A stretch of DNA of 64,000 bases, from contig NC_003284.9 in NCBI RefSeq assembly GCF_000002985.6, forward strand, positions 12,586,001 through 12,650,000. Reading direction: 5' to 3'. Position 1 is the stretch's first letter; the number at the start of each line of letters is the position of its first letter. The translations under genes were made by a program, and so were the position numbers. Below are positions 49,995-61,251 of the stretch, piece after piece. This DNA is from Caenorhabditis elegans (taxonomy: Eukaryota > Nematoda > Chromadorea > Rhabditida > Rhabditidae). The notes beneath the pieces were generated by a model, which was given only the letters and a program-made list of their open reading frames with translations, was not told where the DNA came from and ran no database searches.

Positions 49995-50104
49995 ATGTGC
50001 ACCATATGCTCTGGCGAGTTTATTTTCTGTTTTTTTTTAAATTTTTTCCGTACTGGAAACTCTGGTAAATTTTGGGACAATCATTTTACACAGGAATGAA
50101 TGTA

Positions 50105-50118
50105 TATGTATATTTATT
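50105..50118 (-). terminator. Poly(A) signal of the collagen gene
   Basis: AATAAA on the minus strand (TTTATT at about 50,112-50,117), about 35 bases beyond the collagen stop codon at 50,153. Confidence 0.7.
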
Positions 50119-50152
50119 GAAGATAATATAATCTGTATAAAACTCTGAACAT

Positions 50153-51056
50153 TTAATGCTTTCTCTGCTTTCTGGTTGGACACTTGCAGTATCCGGCATC
50201 CTCTCCTGGCTGTCCTGCCTCTCCATAGTTTCCGAATCCACCATCGTAACCTGGAGCTCCATCCTTTCCAGCTGGTCCTTGCTCTCCTTCTGGCCCTGGC
50301 TCTCCTGGGCTTCCTGGTGGCCCACTGTTTCCAGAGAATCCCTTTGGTCCAACGAGTCCTGGAAGTCCTGGTGGTCCAGATGGTCCCTTCTCTCCACGAA
50401 CTCCCTCTCTTCCTGGAGCTCCCTTCTCGCCTTCCTTTCCTGCCTCTCCCATCATTCCCATATCTCCTGGAGCTCCCTGGGCTCCTGGTGATCCTTCGCG
50501 TCCGATCTCTCCTTGATCTCCCTGGTTTCCTGGAAGTCCTTGTGGTCCTGGCTGTCCTGGATATCCCTGGATATAGTTGTTCCCGGTGGTCCTGGTGGGC
50601 AGACGCGGCATCCGTCCTTTGACTTTTCAGCTTCTGGGGCGATTCCGGCTAATCCCTGTTCTCCCTGCTCTCCTGGTGTTCCTGGAAGCCCGTCAAGTCC
50701 ATCGGATCCTGGTCGTCCCTTTGGTCCAGTTGGGCACAAATTTTGTTGGTCGCAGTTGCATTGCTCATTTCCAGCCTGTCTCTTTACTTGGTGTCTCTTA
50801 AGTCCTGGAATCTCTCCGCGAAGGTGAACCATGTCTCCCCAGACTTCAGCCTGAGAATTCATTCATGATAAAAACAAAAAAAACTTGAGAGAAATTATAC
50901 CTGGAGAGTATTGAACTCTTCCATGCTGAATGCAAGGCTGGTTCTGATATTCTCAATTCTCGAAAAGAAAACTGGAAGATAAAACAAAGTGGCGGTAATA
51001 CTAATGGTACAGATGGTGATTGCACCATAAGCTGCAATACGAGCCGAGTCACTCAT
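50153..51056 (-). CDS. Cuticle collagen, with an apparent 1-nt frameshift
   Basis: Exon 1 (51,056-50,901) encodes a 52-residue N-terminus with a membrane/signal-anchor segment (AAYGAITICTISITATLFYL), and exon 2 starts at 50,850. The nematode cuticle-collagen layout is clear: an N-terminal domain, a subtilisin-like cleavage site (KRHQVKR), Cys-rich CNCDQQNLC, a first Gly-X-Y block, CRVCPPGPPG, a long second Gly-X-Y block, and a C-terminal CKCP. In the sequence as given, the frame changes at about 50,580. Upstream codons run through GCRVCPPGPPG, whereas the second Gly-X-Y block lies in another frame, from there to the TAA at 50,153-50,155. One missing A in the GGGAACAAC run would explain this. 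It is either a recent pseudogene or a base-call or assembly error. An intact protein would have about 280 residues, normal for the family. I cannot tell which col gene it is. Confidence 0.85.
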
Positions 51057-51097
51057 TGTTAAAGCAGTGAATGTTAGAATCTCAAGTGGTTGGCGGC

Positions 51098-51108
51098 GCT
51101 TTTATACG
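51098..51108 (-). promoter_or_regulatory. TATA box of the collagen gene
   Basis: CCGTATAAAAGCGCC on the minus strand places TATAAAA (51,100-51,106) about 45 bases upstream of the ATG, as is usual for strongly expressed nematode collagen genes. The short 5' flank has no nearby acceptor, so a short untranslated leader is likely. Confidence 0.75.
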
Positions 51109-52687
51109 GTTTGATAGAGGAAACAGCAAAAAACTTGGCCCGTTAGGTGTCGCTTACACTTCGTGGGCGGGTTCAACCGACCGCATCTGGCGTCTCGCCA
51201 AAGTTGTTCGGCGCTTGAAAGATGTGATTAAAAGTTGAATTGTCATAATATCCCGGTGAAAGCGAAATAGAAAGTTTTGCAATTCTGTTAAAAGAATGTT
51301 TTTTGACCACTAACAATTTAAAAATAATTTATTTTTAGAAACAATCACAGTGATCAAGGTTTTCATGCATATCGATGTTATAACGAAGAAAACTTTCGAA
51401 AAGCTAGACATATTTGTGATAGATCTGGTGTTGTCCATAAATATCAAGTTACAAAGTTTCCAGACAGCGGAACAAAACCATGTCTCTTACTCATTTCACA
51501 TTCACATACATTACCAATTCTTGCCCTCATTCTCGAATTCCATCTTTTTTGTTTAAATTTTTAATACTGATTTTGTTCTTGGGATCTTGCCAATTTACAT
51601 GTCAAAGACGCGTTTGGCTAAAAAGCCGCCGAACAGCATCTTGTGTATGCACTTTTTCATAACGCTATGATTTTTGCGCAACTACATGATTGCGCATCTT
51701 TACCGTCTCACCTGTCCGACCGTTTGACACACGGGAGACACTGTACGACGAACGAAGCTGCCCGATCAACCCAATAGATGAGGATGATGGCATTTTAAAT
51801 GTGTTGGCTGTATATGTGATTCTAATTGAGAAAGTTTGATAGAAAGTGATTTGAGTATATAAGAAGGGCTACTGAAGTGGGAAAGTTTTGAAGAGAAACT
51901 ATGAATAAATGTATTATTGAGTAGGGCTTCGCTCCACACTGTGGTTTTTGAACCACTTTTTTTGAAGAAACTTGCTTGAAATGTTGAAACTTTTTTTCTA
52001 TACTGAAATTTTATTAACTTTTTCCTAATTGGAAGTTAATACCATTTCCTCTGAAATTACAGAAAATCTGAAATGTATGGGTCTATCTTTGCAAAAATTT
52101 AGTGTTTGATGGTTAGAAACTTAGAATATGTGACTTCAATCTTTGGACCCTTTGAGTTCTGCTCCCTAATGACACGTCGCAGACATACAAATGTCTTGAA
52201 GTGTTCTGGTTATGTAATTTTTTTTTGTTCCGCAGAAGCTGGCAGAGTTTACAAGCGTGCGACGTGGTTCAACTTTCATTCAAAGCTTTATAAATGGGAC
52301 ATAGGTAAGCAATTCGAATGCTTAATGCAAAAAAAATCATCAAAAAAGCTCACAGCCCCGTCCTTCTCTGCCGAAAAACGCAGGTTAAGGATCGATTGCC
52401 AAATTTTAGCAGTACTACAAATTTAACGGTGTGCAGAACACTGGTGTCTAAATGCTTTTTCAAATATTTACACTTTTATTAAAAATAAAAATCTTCTTGC
52501 ATCACGTGGTTGTTCACAAAAAAGTATGCAAATTTACATACTTACAATTGAAGGAAAACAAAATTATTACATGAGAAATATTGTACTCAATAATTTCAAG
52601 GGGGATCCAATGATTGTGGAGATTCAAAAACGACCCGCATGTTAGATTTCGGTACGCTTCTGTTCACGTAATGCGTCTGATAACTGA
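51107..52687. other. Intergenic region upstream of collagen
   Basis: Upstream flank of the collagen gene and 3' flank of the membrane-protein gene. No gene is supportable; frames such as 52,106-52,426 (+) have no domain and no clear splice context. Confidence 0.5.
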
Positions 52688-54487
52688 TTAATTAACGGGT
52701 TTTTTTCCATACATAGCTTGCTCAATTGGCTGTTCGAGGACAATGACTGTGTGCATTGGTTGTGTTGGACGGTAGTCTGCGGGGTTCATTCTGTTACGGC
52801 GGGTTCCTCTTGAATAGATCTGTAATAAAAATAGTGATCAATAATCATGATAATTAGATGCACTAATCATTCTAAAAAGGTTTTTTTGGAGCATCGTATT
52901 TTTTTGTGGTAATTTTGAAAATATTGCTTAAAAAGACAAATTGTAACCGTGTGCATCCAAAGTATAAAACGTTTAATAAATTTGAAATCAAAGAAATGAC
53001 AGAATGTATAAAACATTAGGACCTTTAAAATTTGAAATTTCTTTAAAATTTCTAAAATAAATTTCTTTAAAATTTTTTTAAAATTTCTTAGCAATTTTGT
53101 ATACCTTGCAGTATTTTTTTTTGAAAATTATTTTTCTAAATAAAAAAAGTTACCTGATAGCACCGGTAACCTATAGCAGCCAAAATTAGGTGAAAGAAGA
53201 AAATGAAAATCAGATGCAGATCCAGTTTTACCATTTGCTTTACTGTCTTGTGTTCATTGTCATAGTGAAGAGCGGGGAGCACAATATTTGGCCTGAACAT
53301 ACTTAATTATAACTACACCGGGAATGAAGTTCAGATTTACCTTTCATCTTCATGTCCCTGTACTTGAAACATTTTGATGATGTACAGGAAAATGACGCCA
53401 ACCAAGCAGACACATCTCACAACTTCTGCGATCACAAATGGAAGGAAGAGAAGTGGTCGTTCATTGAAAAGCGCGTTGATGAGCACCAGGAAGCAAATCA
53501 TTTCGAATAAGAAGAGGATCGCATGGCCTGAAATTTCTAACGATCAAACACCAGTTATTTTGAAATGGAAAATTCAAAGTTACATATATACCGTATTTTT
53601 TCTCATTTGCATGTCATAGATTAACAATTTTTGAAACTTTTTGAAAACGAAAAAGGAAACTGATAGACAAAACGTAGTCAAATAATAATTTAAAAAATCT
53701 TCAGGGCAATACAAAACTGGCAGAAATATTGATTGATAAAAAGTTTGCATATTTTCTCTTTTAACTATACATTTGTCAAAAATTGCTATACATTTTTTAT
53801 GGTAGTTCAAAACGTTCGGGAAAAAAAATGCATATTGACATTTTTTGAATTATCATTTTTGACTGCATTTTTTTGTCGTTTATCTCACATTATTTAGTTA
53901 ACATATAAAGCCGATGGGTAACCAAAATTGACAAAAATTGGTCACCTATCAGTTTTGAATGCACGTTAATCAACAAAGTAATATGAATTAAAATACCCAA
54001 GATATGCAACAAAAGATGATAAGCAGAAAAAAAAATAACTTCCCATTGCTCTGACATGGAAAATTGTCCCAAATTGGAGATTTTAGCTAAATTAAGTTTT
54101 TTTTTGTTGACTTTTTCAAAAAAGTTCTACCACGAAATTTGAGCACATGGCCTTTACGTTCAACATCCCCAACCTTTATTCCTTCTTTATCATATACATA
54201 CATATTCAATCTTTTTTTCCAGCTACAGGCATAACGGAATCTATGATCGTATTGCAAAATTTACTCACCAACTGATGGAACAACTAATTTGAAATGATCG
54301 ATGAAGAAAAACTGAGCAATTCCTGCTGCGAACAGTAAAAGAAACATTACTGAGCATAATATTGACTTCTGAAATACATAATTTGTTTATTTTTAAAAAC
54401 TCCTAGAATTTTCATTACCTTCATGCTCACATTACATGTTTTCCCGGATGAAGTTAACCATTCGTCAATACCAAAAAAGTATATCAT
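52688..54487 (-). CDS. Small four-pass membrane protein
   Basis: Five exons give 208 aa with consistent phase: 54,487-54,419; 54,368-54,269; 53,527-53,341; 53,292-53,154; 52,819-52,688. Intron 2 is large (741 bp) and holds only AT-rich DNA. Four hydrophobic helices are visible: [59 protein letters not shown] with its extension, and [20 protein letters not shown]. Both termini should be on the same side. The C-terminal tail (about 40 aa) has RGTRRNR and a PADYRP stretch. Size, topology and tail resemble LAPTM4/MARVEL-like tetraspan families of nematodes, but no diagnostic motif lets me name it. A possible acceptor (CTCCTCCAG) lies about 20 bases before the chosen ATG. Confidence 0.78.
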
Positions 54488-57400
54488 TTTTTGACCGTTC
54501 GAAGACTGGAGGAGAATCAAGATTCACGCGATTTCGAAAAAATATAAGGTGTTTTTTCTGCAATAAAAAGAAAATTTAAACGACAACCTTTGTTGAATAG
54601 TTAGATACAAGTGTCTGAAGAAATAAAATAAAAATGCAGATGGTTTGAAAACAAGAAATTGAGTAGAAATTTTTTATGCTCAATTATTATATCAAACGTC
54701 ACTATGATTAATCGAGTCGAAGGTGTTTTTGTTAGAATATTTTCGAGAATGGGACTCTGAAAAATAAAGTCAGGTGAAGTGTGCAAACTAGTCTAGTAAT
54801 TGTATATTTATGAGATGGGAGCTAATTTAAATAGGCATTGCAAAAATACTCAAAAAATTTAAAATAAACACACAGGATCGTCACCGATTTCGATACATTA
54901 TGTGCTAAGGAAGATTCCGAATTGGAAAGAAATTGCAGTGAACATTTTGTTGAGACGTTTTTAAATTTTTTGAGAATTCAACAAAAATGCTTAAATTTTC
55001 AAAATTGGCTGATTGATTTATAAAACTACATCAAACTTCTTCCCAAACTCAATCCCTATTTTCCAATAGTAATTTTCCAAATTCTCGACTGGCCGCCTCG
55101 CCATTAATGGTCAATTAAATGCCTCTCAACACGCTTGAAGACGAGGTTGTTGCCTCTTCAGGTCATCAAAAAGAGGAGAATGATCGTCATAAAAAGTAAA
55201 GAAGACGTCGAGAAAGCAGAAATTTGGTGAGTGAAGACGGAGAAAACAAAAGTGAGTGTGATGGGTGTGGAGGAACAGTGTGAAAGAACTCAAACAGAAC
55301 AATATGTTTTTTTTGTACCGAAAATTAGTTAGTATTGGTGCTCAGTACAGTTTTTTTTAATATTCAGAAGAAGTAATTGTAATTAAAACATGAAAAGTAA
55401 AATAAAACTTCAAACTCAAACCTAAGATGGTCAAAATGAATTAGACAGTAGGAAGAAAGTACCTCTTCAAGTTATCCAAACTACTAGACAACTCTTACGT
55501 TTCCCCCATTTTTTACTGCATGACGTCAAAATGCAATTCTACGTTTTATTTTGTTACAGAGGGATGACCATTGACATCAGGAAGGACGTGAAGCATAAAA
55601 ATATTCCCTTCTGGATGTTCACCAAACAGAAATAGCAAAGAATGACAAAGTTCGAGAAAGCTCTCAGCTAACGAGAAAATAGAAATTGTATTGAGATGAG
55701 TTGTATGTATTGAATGGGATTTGAAAAAATTGAATAAAAAACGGTTGTATTAAAATACTAATTTTAAACTTCAAACAATATAAAAACTGTCATAATCTAG
55801 ATTAAATCAGTTAGAGGCAGAAATGTTTGTCAACTACAACAGACATATGAGAAAAACTTTGTTTATAGTTAGAATTTTAATACTGACAAAAGCAAAGGCG
55901 CAGTGCCTCGGGAAATTGTCGCCTTTTTGTGAAAATCTATTCTACCGGAACAAATTGATATGATTGACGGACGCCAAAGCCAGAAGAGGTTGAACAAAGG
56001 AAGCGGCGAGAAAGTAAAGGACAGCGTGTTTATGTTTGATTTGAAATGGGTGAAAAGGGAGGAATAACATGAAAAGGAGTAAGAAGCTGGCGGCAAAATA
56101 TTCGAATTTAGAAAATAAGGAAAACCAGGCGTAAAACTCTCACTTCCGATGTGCATCATCATCGGAAGCAAAGGGTAAAGGTGAATCATAAATGATAGGT
56201 CAGCTTGTGAATGGAAAACGTTACATCAAATGTAAAAATGGAAGGCGTTGGCTGTAAAAAATACTGTTTGCTCATGTGGACACACTTCCGCTTCCTTTAG
56301 GTATTCATTTTCTGTTTGGTGCAACAAGCGGTTGTCCCAAGAGTATTTTTTTACGCTCAAGGTTTCAAAAGGTTCATTCTAGTTAGTAAAGCAGATTTGA
56401 ATGTAATTTCAGTATAGTAAATTAGTATTAATTCATACTAATTACGATGAGAAAGAAAAGAAAACCTTGTTACCAAAGTTTTTCAAAAACCTTTTTTTAA
56501 GTAATTTTGGCAATTGTCTTTATTTTTTCAAAAAAAATGAAATTTTTAAACTATCAAAAAATGTTTGGAACGTTTTTTTTTTTAAATATATTTAGTTATT
56601 TTCGAATATTACAAATATTCTCCGAAAAATTGCAGTTTGTAACAGAAAAAAACTTAAAATGTGCTGATGGAAAAGACATTGTTGAATCTAATGCATCAAA
56701 CAGTTGAAAAACGAAACAAATTTCTAATTCAAATTGCATTTCGAATTAAAAAAAACTGTTGCTCTTTTCTGTTTTCAATAAAGCCACATAAAATATTCCA
56801 GAAAAGAATGGAAAAACAATAATGCAAATGTCAGAAAAAGGGATAATATATTGTTTGGCAAGAGAATCTATCCTTAATTAACGAGAATGGAACGAAAGAT
56901 GACCGTAGAAAAATGGAAAACAACAAAAAAAAAAACGGCTTTTCTTGTTTTTAAATGAATTCGTTTTCAAGAGTGAACAAATTCTTTAAATAAATCAATA
57001 ACAAAAACTGAAAAAAAAACAAAACACTGTGATGATCGAAAAGAAGGTAAAATAGTTAGAACAGAACCGGCTGGTCGACCCTCAAAGTTTACCATTGAGC
57101 GGACATAAGACGGGAAATAGTGTGATGGGACTGAAGACTCAGAAGTTGAGGGATTGGGAGAGGAAAAACTTGAAAAGAGGAAATGACACGTGAGTTTTTT
57201 TACAGTTCGCTTGCGCACATAGTTGTTTACAAAAGGTGTGCAATATACGGTACTTGTGTATTATTTCTCCTCATTTTCAAAAATAAATTTTTAAATAAAA
57301 ACGTTTGGATTTTTTGTATTTTTATATTTTTCGGCTTAGAAAATAATCATTTCAAAGCCTAAAAAGAAAAACTGGGCATCAGGTTTATTAAAATGTATGG

Positions 57401-59651
57401 AAGTATATGGAAGTTTGATTAATTTTAAAAATGAGGGGAAATAATACACAAGTGCCCAATATACAATGGGCGGAGAAACAATAAGATAACGGATTGGGGT
57501 ATAGGTCGATGCACCATAATTGAGTTCAGAGCTGGCTGTACCATTTGTTGATGATATGAAAACAGTAGAGTCATCAGATAGAAGATGGGTTATATTCAAC
57601 ATATAAAGGGCGGAGAGAGAATAAGGTAAGTAAGAATGTCGAGGAATTGGAACGCAATCATAATTAGTGAAAAAACAGTATTAATAAACTGAGGATAACG
57701 AGTGAGTGACGAGGCAAAAAGTACGATCGCGTATATTGGAAACAAAAAAGTTAGTTACGAAATTTTTTTCAGAAATCAGCAATTTTATTCCCACTTTTTT
57801 TGCAATAATTGGAAAAAACGTCAGAACTTTGAAATCCTAGAATCGAAACTTTGGGTGCACAACTATAATAAGAAGAAATTTTTGAACACAACAGAACTTA
57901 ACTATTTAATTCCTCGGAGCATCACGGACTACAAAGAATGTCACGTTAATTTTAAGCTGCGAAAAACTTGTAACACGTGTTTGCAACAAGTTCAAGTGTA
58001 ACTCTTTGAGAAAAAGTTAATCTTGAACAAGTTTCGTGTGGAACGAAACATTTCAGTGGTTTCTGCAGTTCTCAGGGTAATTAGAAAGCTTCATACTTTT
58101 GTTTTAATTGACAATCACAACAATCAAACAAAATCGAAAAATTTACAACAAAGGAATACAACCGAATCGACGGGAAGTCGCCCGTTAGAAGGACCACCCA
58201 CCGAGATATTTGCGTGAAGATTTCATTGTCGACTAAAAAGGCAGTTGGAAGACATTAAGAAAATTTACGATCACTGAAAGATTCTCGATTTCGACATCAT
58301 CAGCGTACGCCACTTTTGTTTTTTCGGCTAGTGACTCATAGAGAGAGTGGATTCAATAAGAAAAATAGTTGGCCGCCAAGAGTTTTATTTGTGTTCTTCT
58401 TTGAAGAGCTTACACCAAGTTCAAAAAATTTGACTGTTTACCGATAAGATTAGATTTTGCGAAATGAATATGACATGAGTCGACAGTAATTTTTTCGAAT
58501 GCAAAGGCTCTCATAATGTAGTGCAGGAGCCCACATTTTTTTCTTACCACCGTTCGAATGAATCTACTTTATCAATACGGGGTTGCGCGGCAATTAAGAA
58601 CTTTGACAAATGCTAATTTCTAAAGTTTCTGACCAGCGGCAATTTGGAAAGTTGTCGGAATTATCAACATGTGTAGTATCAATATTTCAAAATCAAAATC
58701 TTTTTCACAGATATGTTTGGGAATATTGAGTTATCAATAACTGAAACAATTTTTGAAATAAAATCCCGTGGTAACTCATTCGTAAACTCGAGTTGAGAAA
58801 AAAATCATTGGGTAAGCGCATCTTTGGTCAACAAAATTTGGGACATGGATAAAGCGATAAACAGGGGCGAAATGCTGGTTTTGAAACACAAACTGAGGGA
58901 ATGAGGGTAAAGAGAAACAAAAAAGAAAAAAGAAGAAAGGAGAAGAGTGAGAGAGCTAACAAACTGATGGCTGGGCACGATTAGAAACCGACATGATGTT
59001 GACGCGAAAGAATTTGGTGGTTGGAATACGAGGATGGGGTATTTTAAGTTAAAACTTCTCTTTTTCTCATGTATTGAATATCAGAACGTTAAACTTTGAA
59101 CGAGTAAAGTTAGAATGTTCGCTGGATGGGAAGGGTTGAACATTGAAGCTTTGATGTGTTTCAAACAAAAATTGTGAAAGCTAACTTGTACAGAAATGTT
59201 GCGAAATACTCTAGGGATAAGAGAGCACAAAAGTCAATAAACTTACAATTTGAAAATGTGCCTTTTTTCAAGAAAAAGTTTCATCAAAATAGTTAAATTC
59301 TTACAGTTTGTTTTCGATCTACCGGTAGAGCTAAGTTCCTTTCAATGAGCGGGGGCTGCCCAGGTCACTTTAAAAACATTATAGATTTTTTATTCTTGAA
59401 AAATCTCAAAGGAGGAATAAAAAAGGCATGGAAATAACCCCTAAGAGTACGAGATGGTTATATTGAAGGACGAAAAAGTCAATATAGGCAATCTTCGATA
59501 TTTTAAATGTTCATGCTCGGTTTTGTTAGATGTGGTTCAAAAAAGTTCAAATTGAAGAAATGGTTTTGGCAGAAAAAATCTGAACAATAGACTCATTATG
59601 TTGTTTTTCAAACCAATTTTACAGTACTTCAGAGAATTGTTCTTAGTTTTT

Positions 59652-59694
<43 letters not shown>

Positions 59695-61251
59695 ATTGAA
59701 ATTGAAAAAAATACAATAAAAATCCGGCAAGTGGTACGTCGTCCATTACGTTAGCTAGAACATTCACACAGAAAAGCTAAACAGTAATTTTTATTTTCAT
59801 GAACACTTACTCTTCAATGTCATAATATTTTTTAAATTGCCAATCGGAAATCATTCCCATCTAGATTTATGAAAATTTATGAAAACTCGCGTCCTTGGAC
59901 CCGAACACTCACAACACATTTGTTGGAAGAAGGAGTGACGAGCGTGGAGGGACGGAAATGAGGACATTGAGAGACGCACAGTTAGAACACCGATGCGTGA
60001 AAGGGAATGAAAGGCCGCTTGAGAGGATGACAGATCTGATGGAAACTCCAACTTTTGAGATTCGGCTAATGGGAGGAAAGGAACACAGCACTTGAATCTT
60101 GCATGCGGATTGGGTTACACTTTGAGATTGAAATGTGGGATAAGTGCTTAGGAAGGTCTAATAAATATGAATCATCAAATCTTTGAACAAAATATGAAAT
60201 TATTTTTTTTTGTATGGCGTGTGTGGTGATGAATTTAAGTTTTAAAATCTTATAAATAAATCACAGATTTAAATAATTATTGTTCAACTCTTTCAAAAAC
60301 CTCTCTCAATTAAAAAACTCAACATTCTGACGTTTTTAATTGAGCTGGAAAAAATATTTATTCACAAGAGAATACAATCACATTTCAGGAAAACCAGAAG
60401 AACTAAAACAAGCAAAATTAGAGATGTAGCACCAAGTAAAAAAACTTTTGATGAAACGTTGTGAATAATACAATTTTCATATGTTTGTTACAAAGCTCCA
60501 TTTCATCCAGAAAACGTTAGTGCTTGTTCACAATTAAAGCCTTAAGTATAAGAAAAACAATATCATTTTTAGACACAGCTATGTACTACACAATTACCAA
60601 AGTGTTATTTCAAGTGTATTACTGAATATTATGCATTTACATAAAGGTGGAGTGAGGCTAGTGGGGAAATCATTGAAACTCCTTTTTATGGTTTTAAAAC
60701 ATCCGAATAACATGGTAAATTTTTCAAACAAACTTGGAAAGTCTTTATTTTGAGGCAAGAAAATTGTGAGAGCTGAGTTTTCCAATTGGGCGTACTTCGT
60801 CTTGTAATCATTCATACATACTACAAAAATACCTCAGGGCAATTTAATTAACTATCATTTCAATACTGCCTAAAGAAACATCCGTGAAACCCACCACTTG
60901 TTCAACACAACTCAGGCTTCACATCTTACGTCTTCCACTCTTGTTTAGTACTTTATCTGATTACTCGCAAAGAATAATCTTGTTTTGATCCTTCAAAACA
61001 TCTGGAATCTCAGAACCCTCAAAGCAGATGTCGTGAGTTGTCAAGGAGGCGGCTCGCTGAGTAAAACAATGGCTCATAAAAGGGTGACTGAACGTCAACC
61101 GCACCGCCTCAACAATACAAGCGTTTTGCCTTCCATGACGAATTGCGCCCAGCCTCTAACCCGCTAATTACCATAGACCGTTGACCTTCCATTGCTACTT
61201 CTTACGTACTAACTTACTACTCTTGGTCCAAGTTCTCATCGTAATCCGATT
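54488..61251. other. Long gene-poor stretch
   Basis: No supportable gene in about 6.8 kb. A (TA)n run lies at 59,655-59,691. The open frame at 57,702-58,001 (+, 99 codons) is the longest here, but it lacks recognisable domains and any paired splice signals. The last ~300 bases are the upstream flank of the metalloproteinase gene. Confidence 0.45.
59655..59691. repeat. (TA)n microsatellite
   Basis: About 18 TA dinucleotides in a row; it translates to a meaningless Ile-Tyr run in the overlapping frame. Confidence 0.95.

Larger units (their letters stand above)
43116..50152. other. Long gene-free stretch with one MITE
   Basis: Seven kb without a supportable gene. It starts with the upstream flank of the ivns-1-like gene and contains many A-rich runs, a TGTGTGTG/GCACGCGCGC patch near 43,433-43,472, and a hAT-like MITE near the far end. 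Short frames (for example 43,951-44,178 and 47,811-48,056) lack domains and splice-site support. Non-coding RNA genes may be hidden here. Confidence 0.45.

Noticed and set aside
57702-58001. 99-codon open frame as a gene
   Set aside because: AT-rich, no domain, no plausible acceptor or poly(A) context; length is within chance for this composition.
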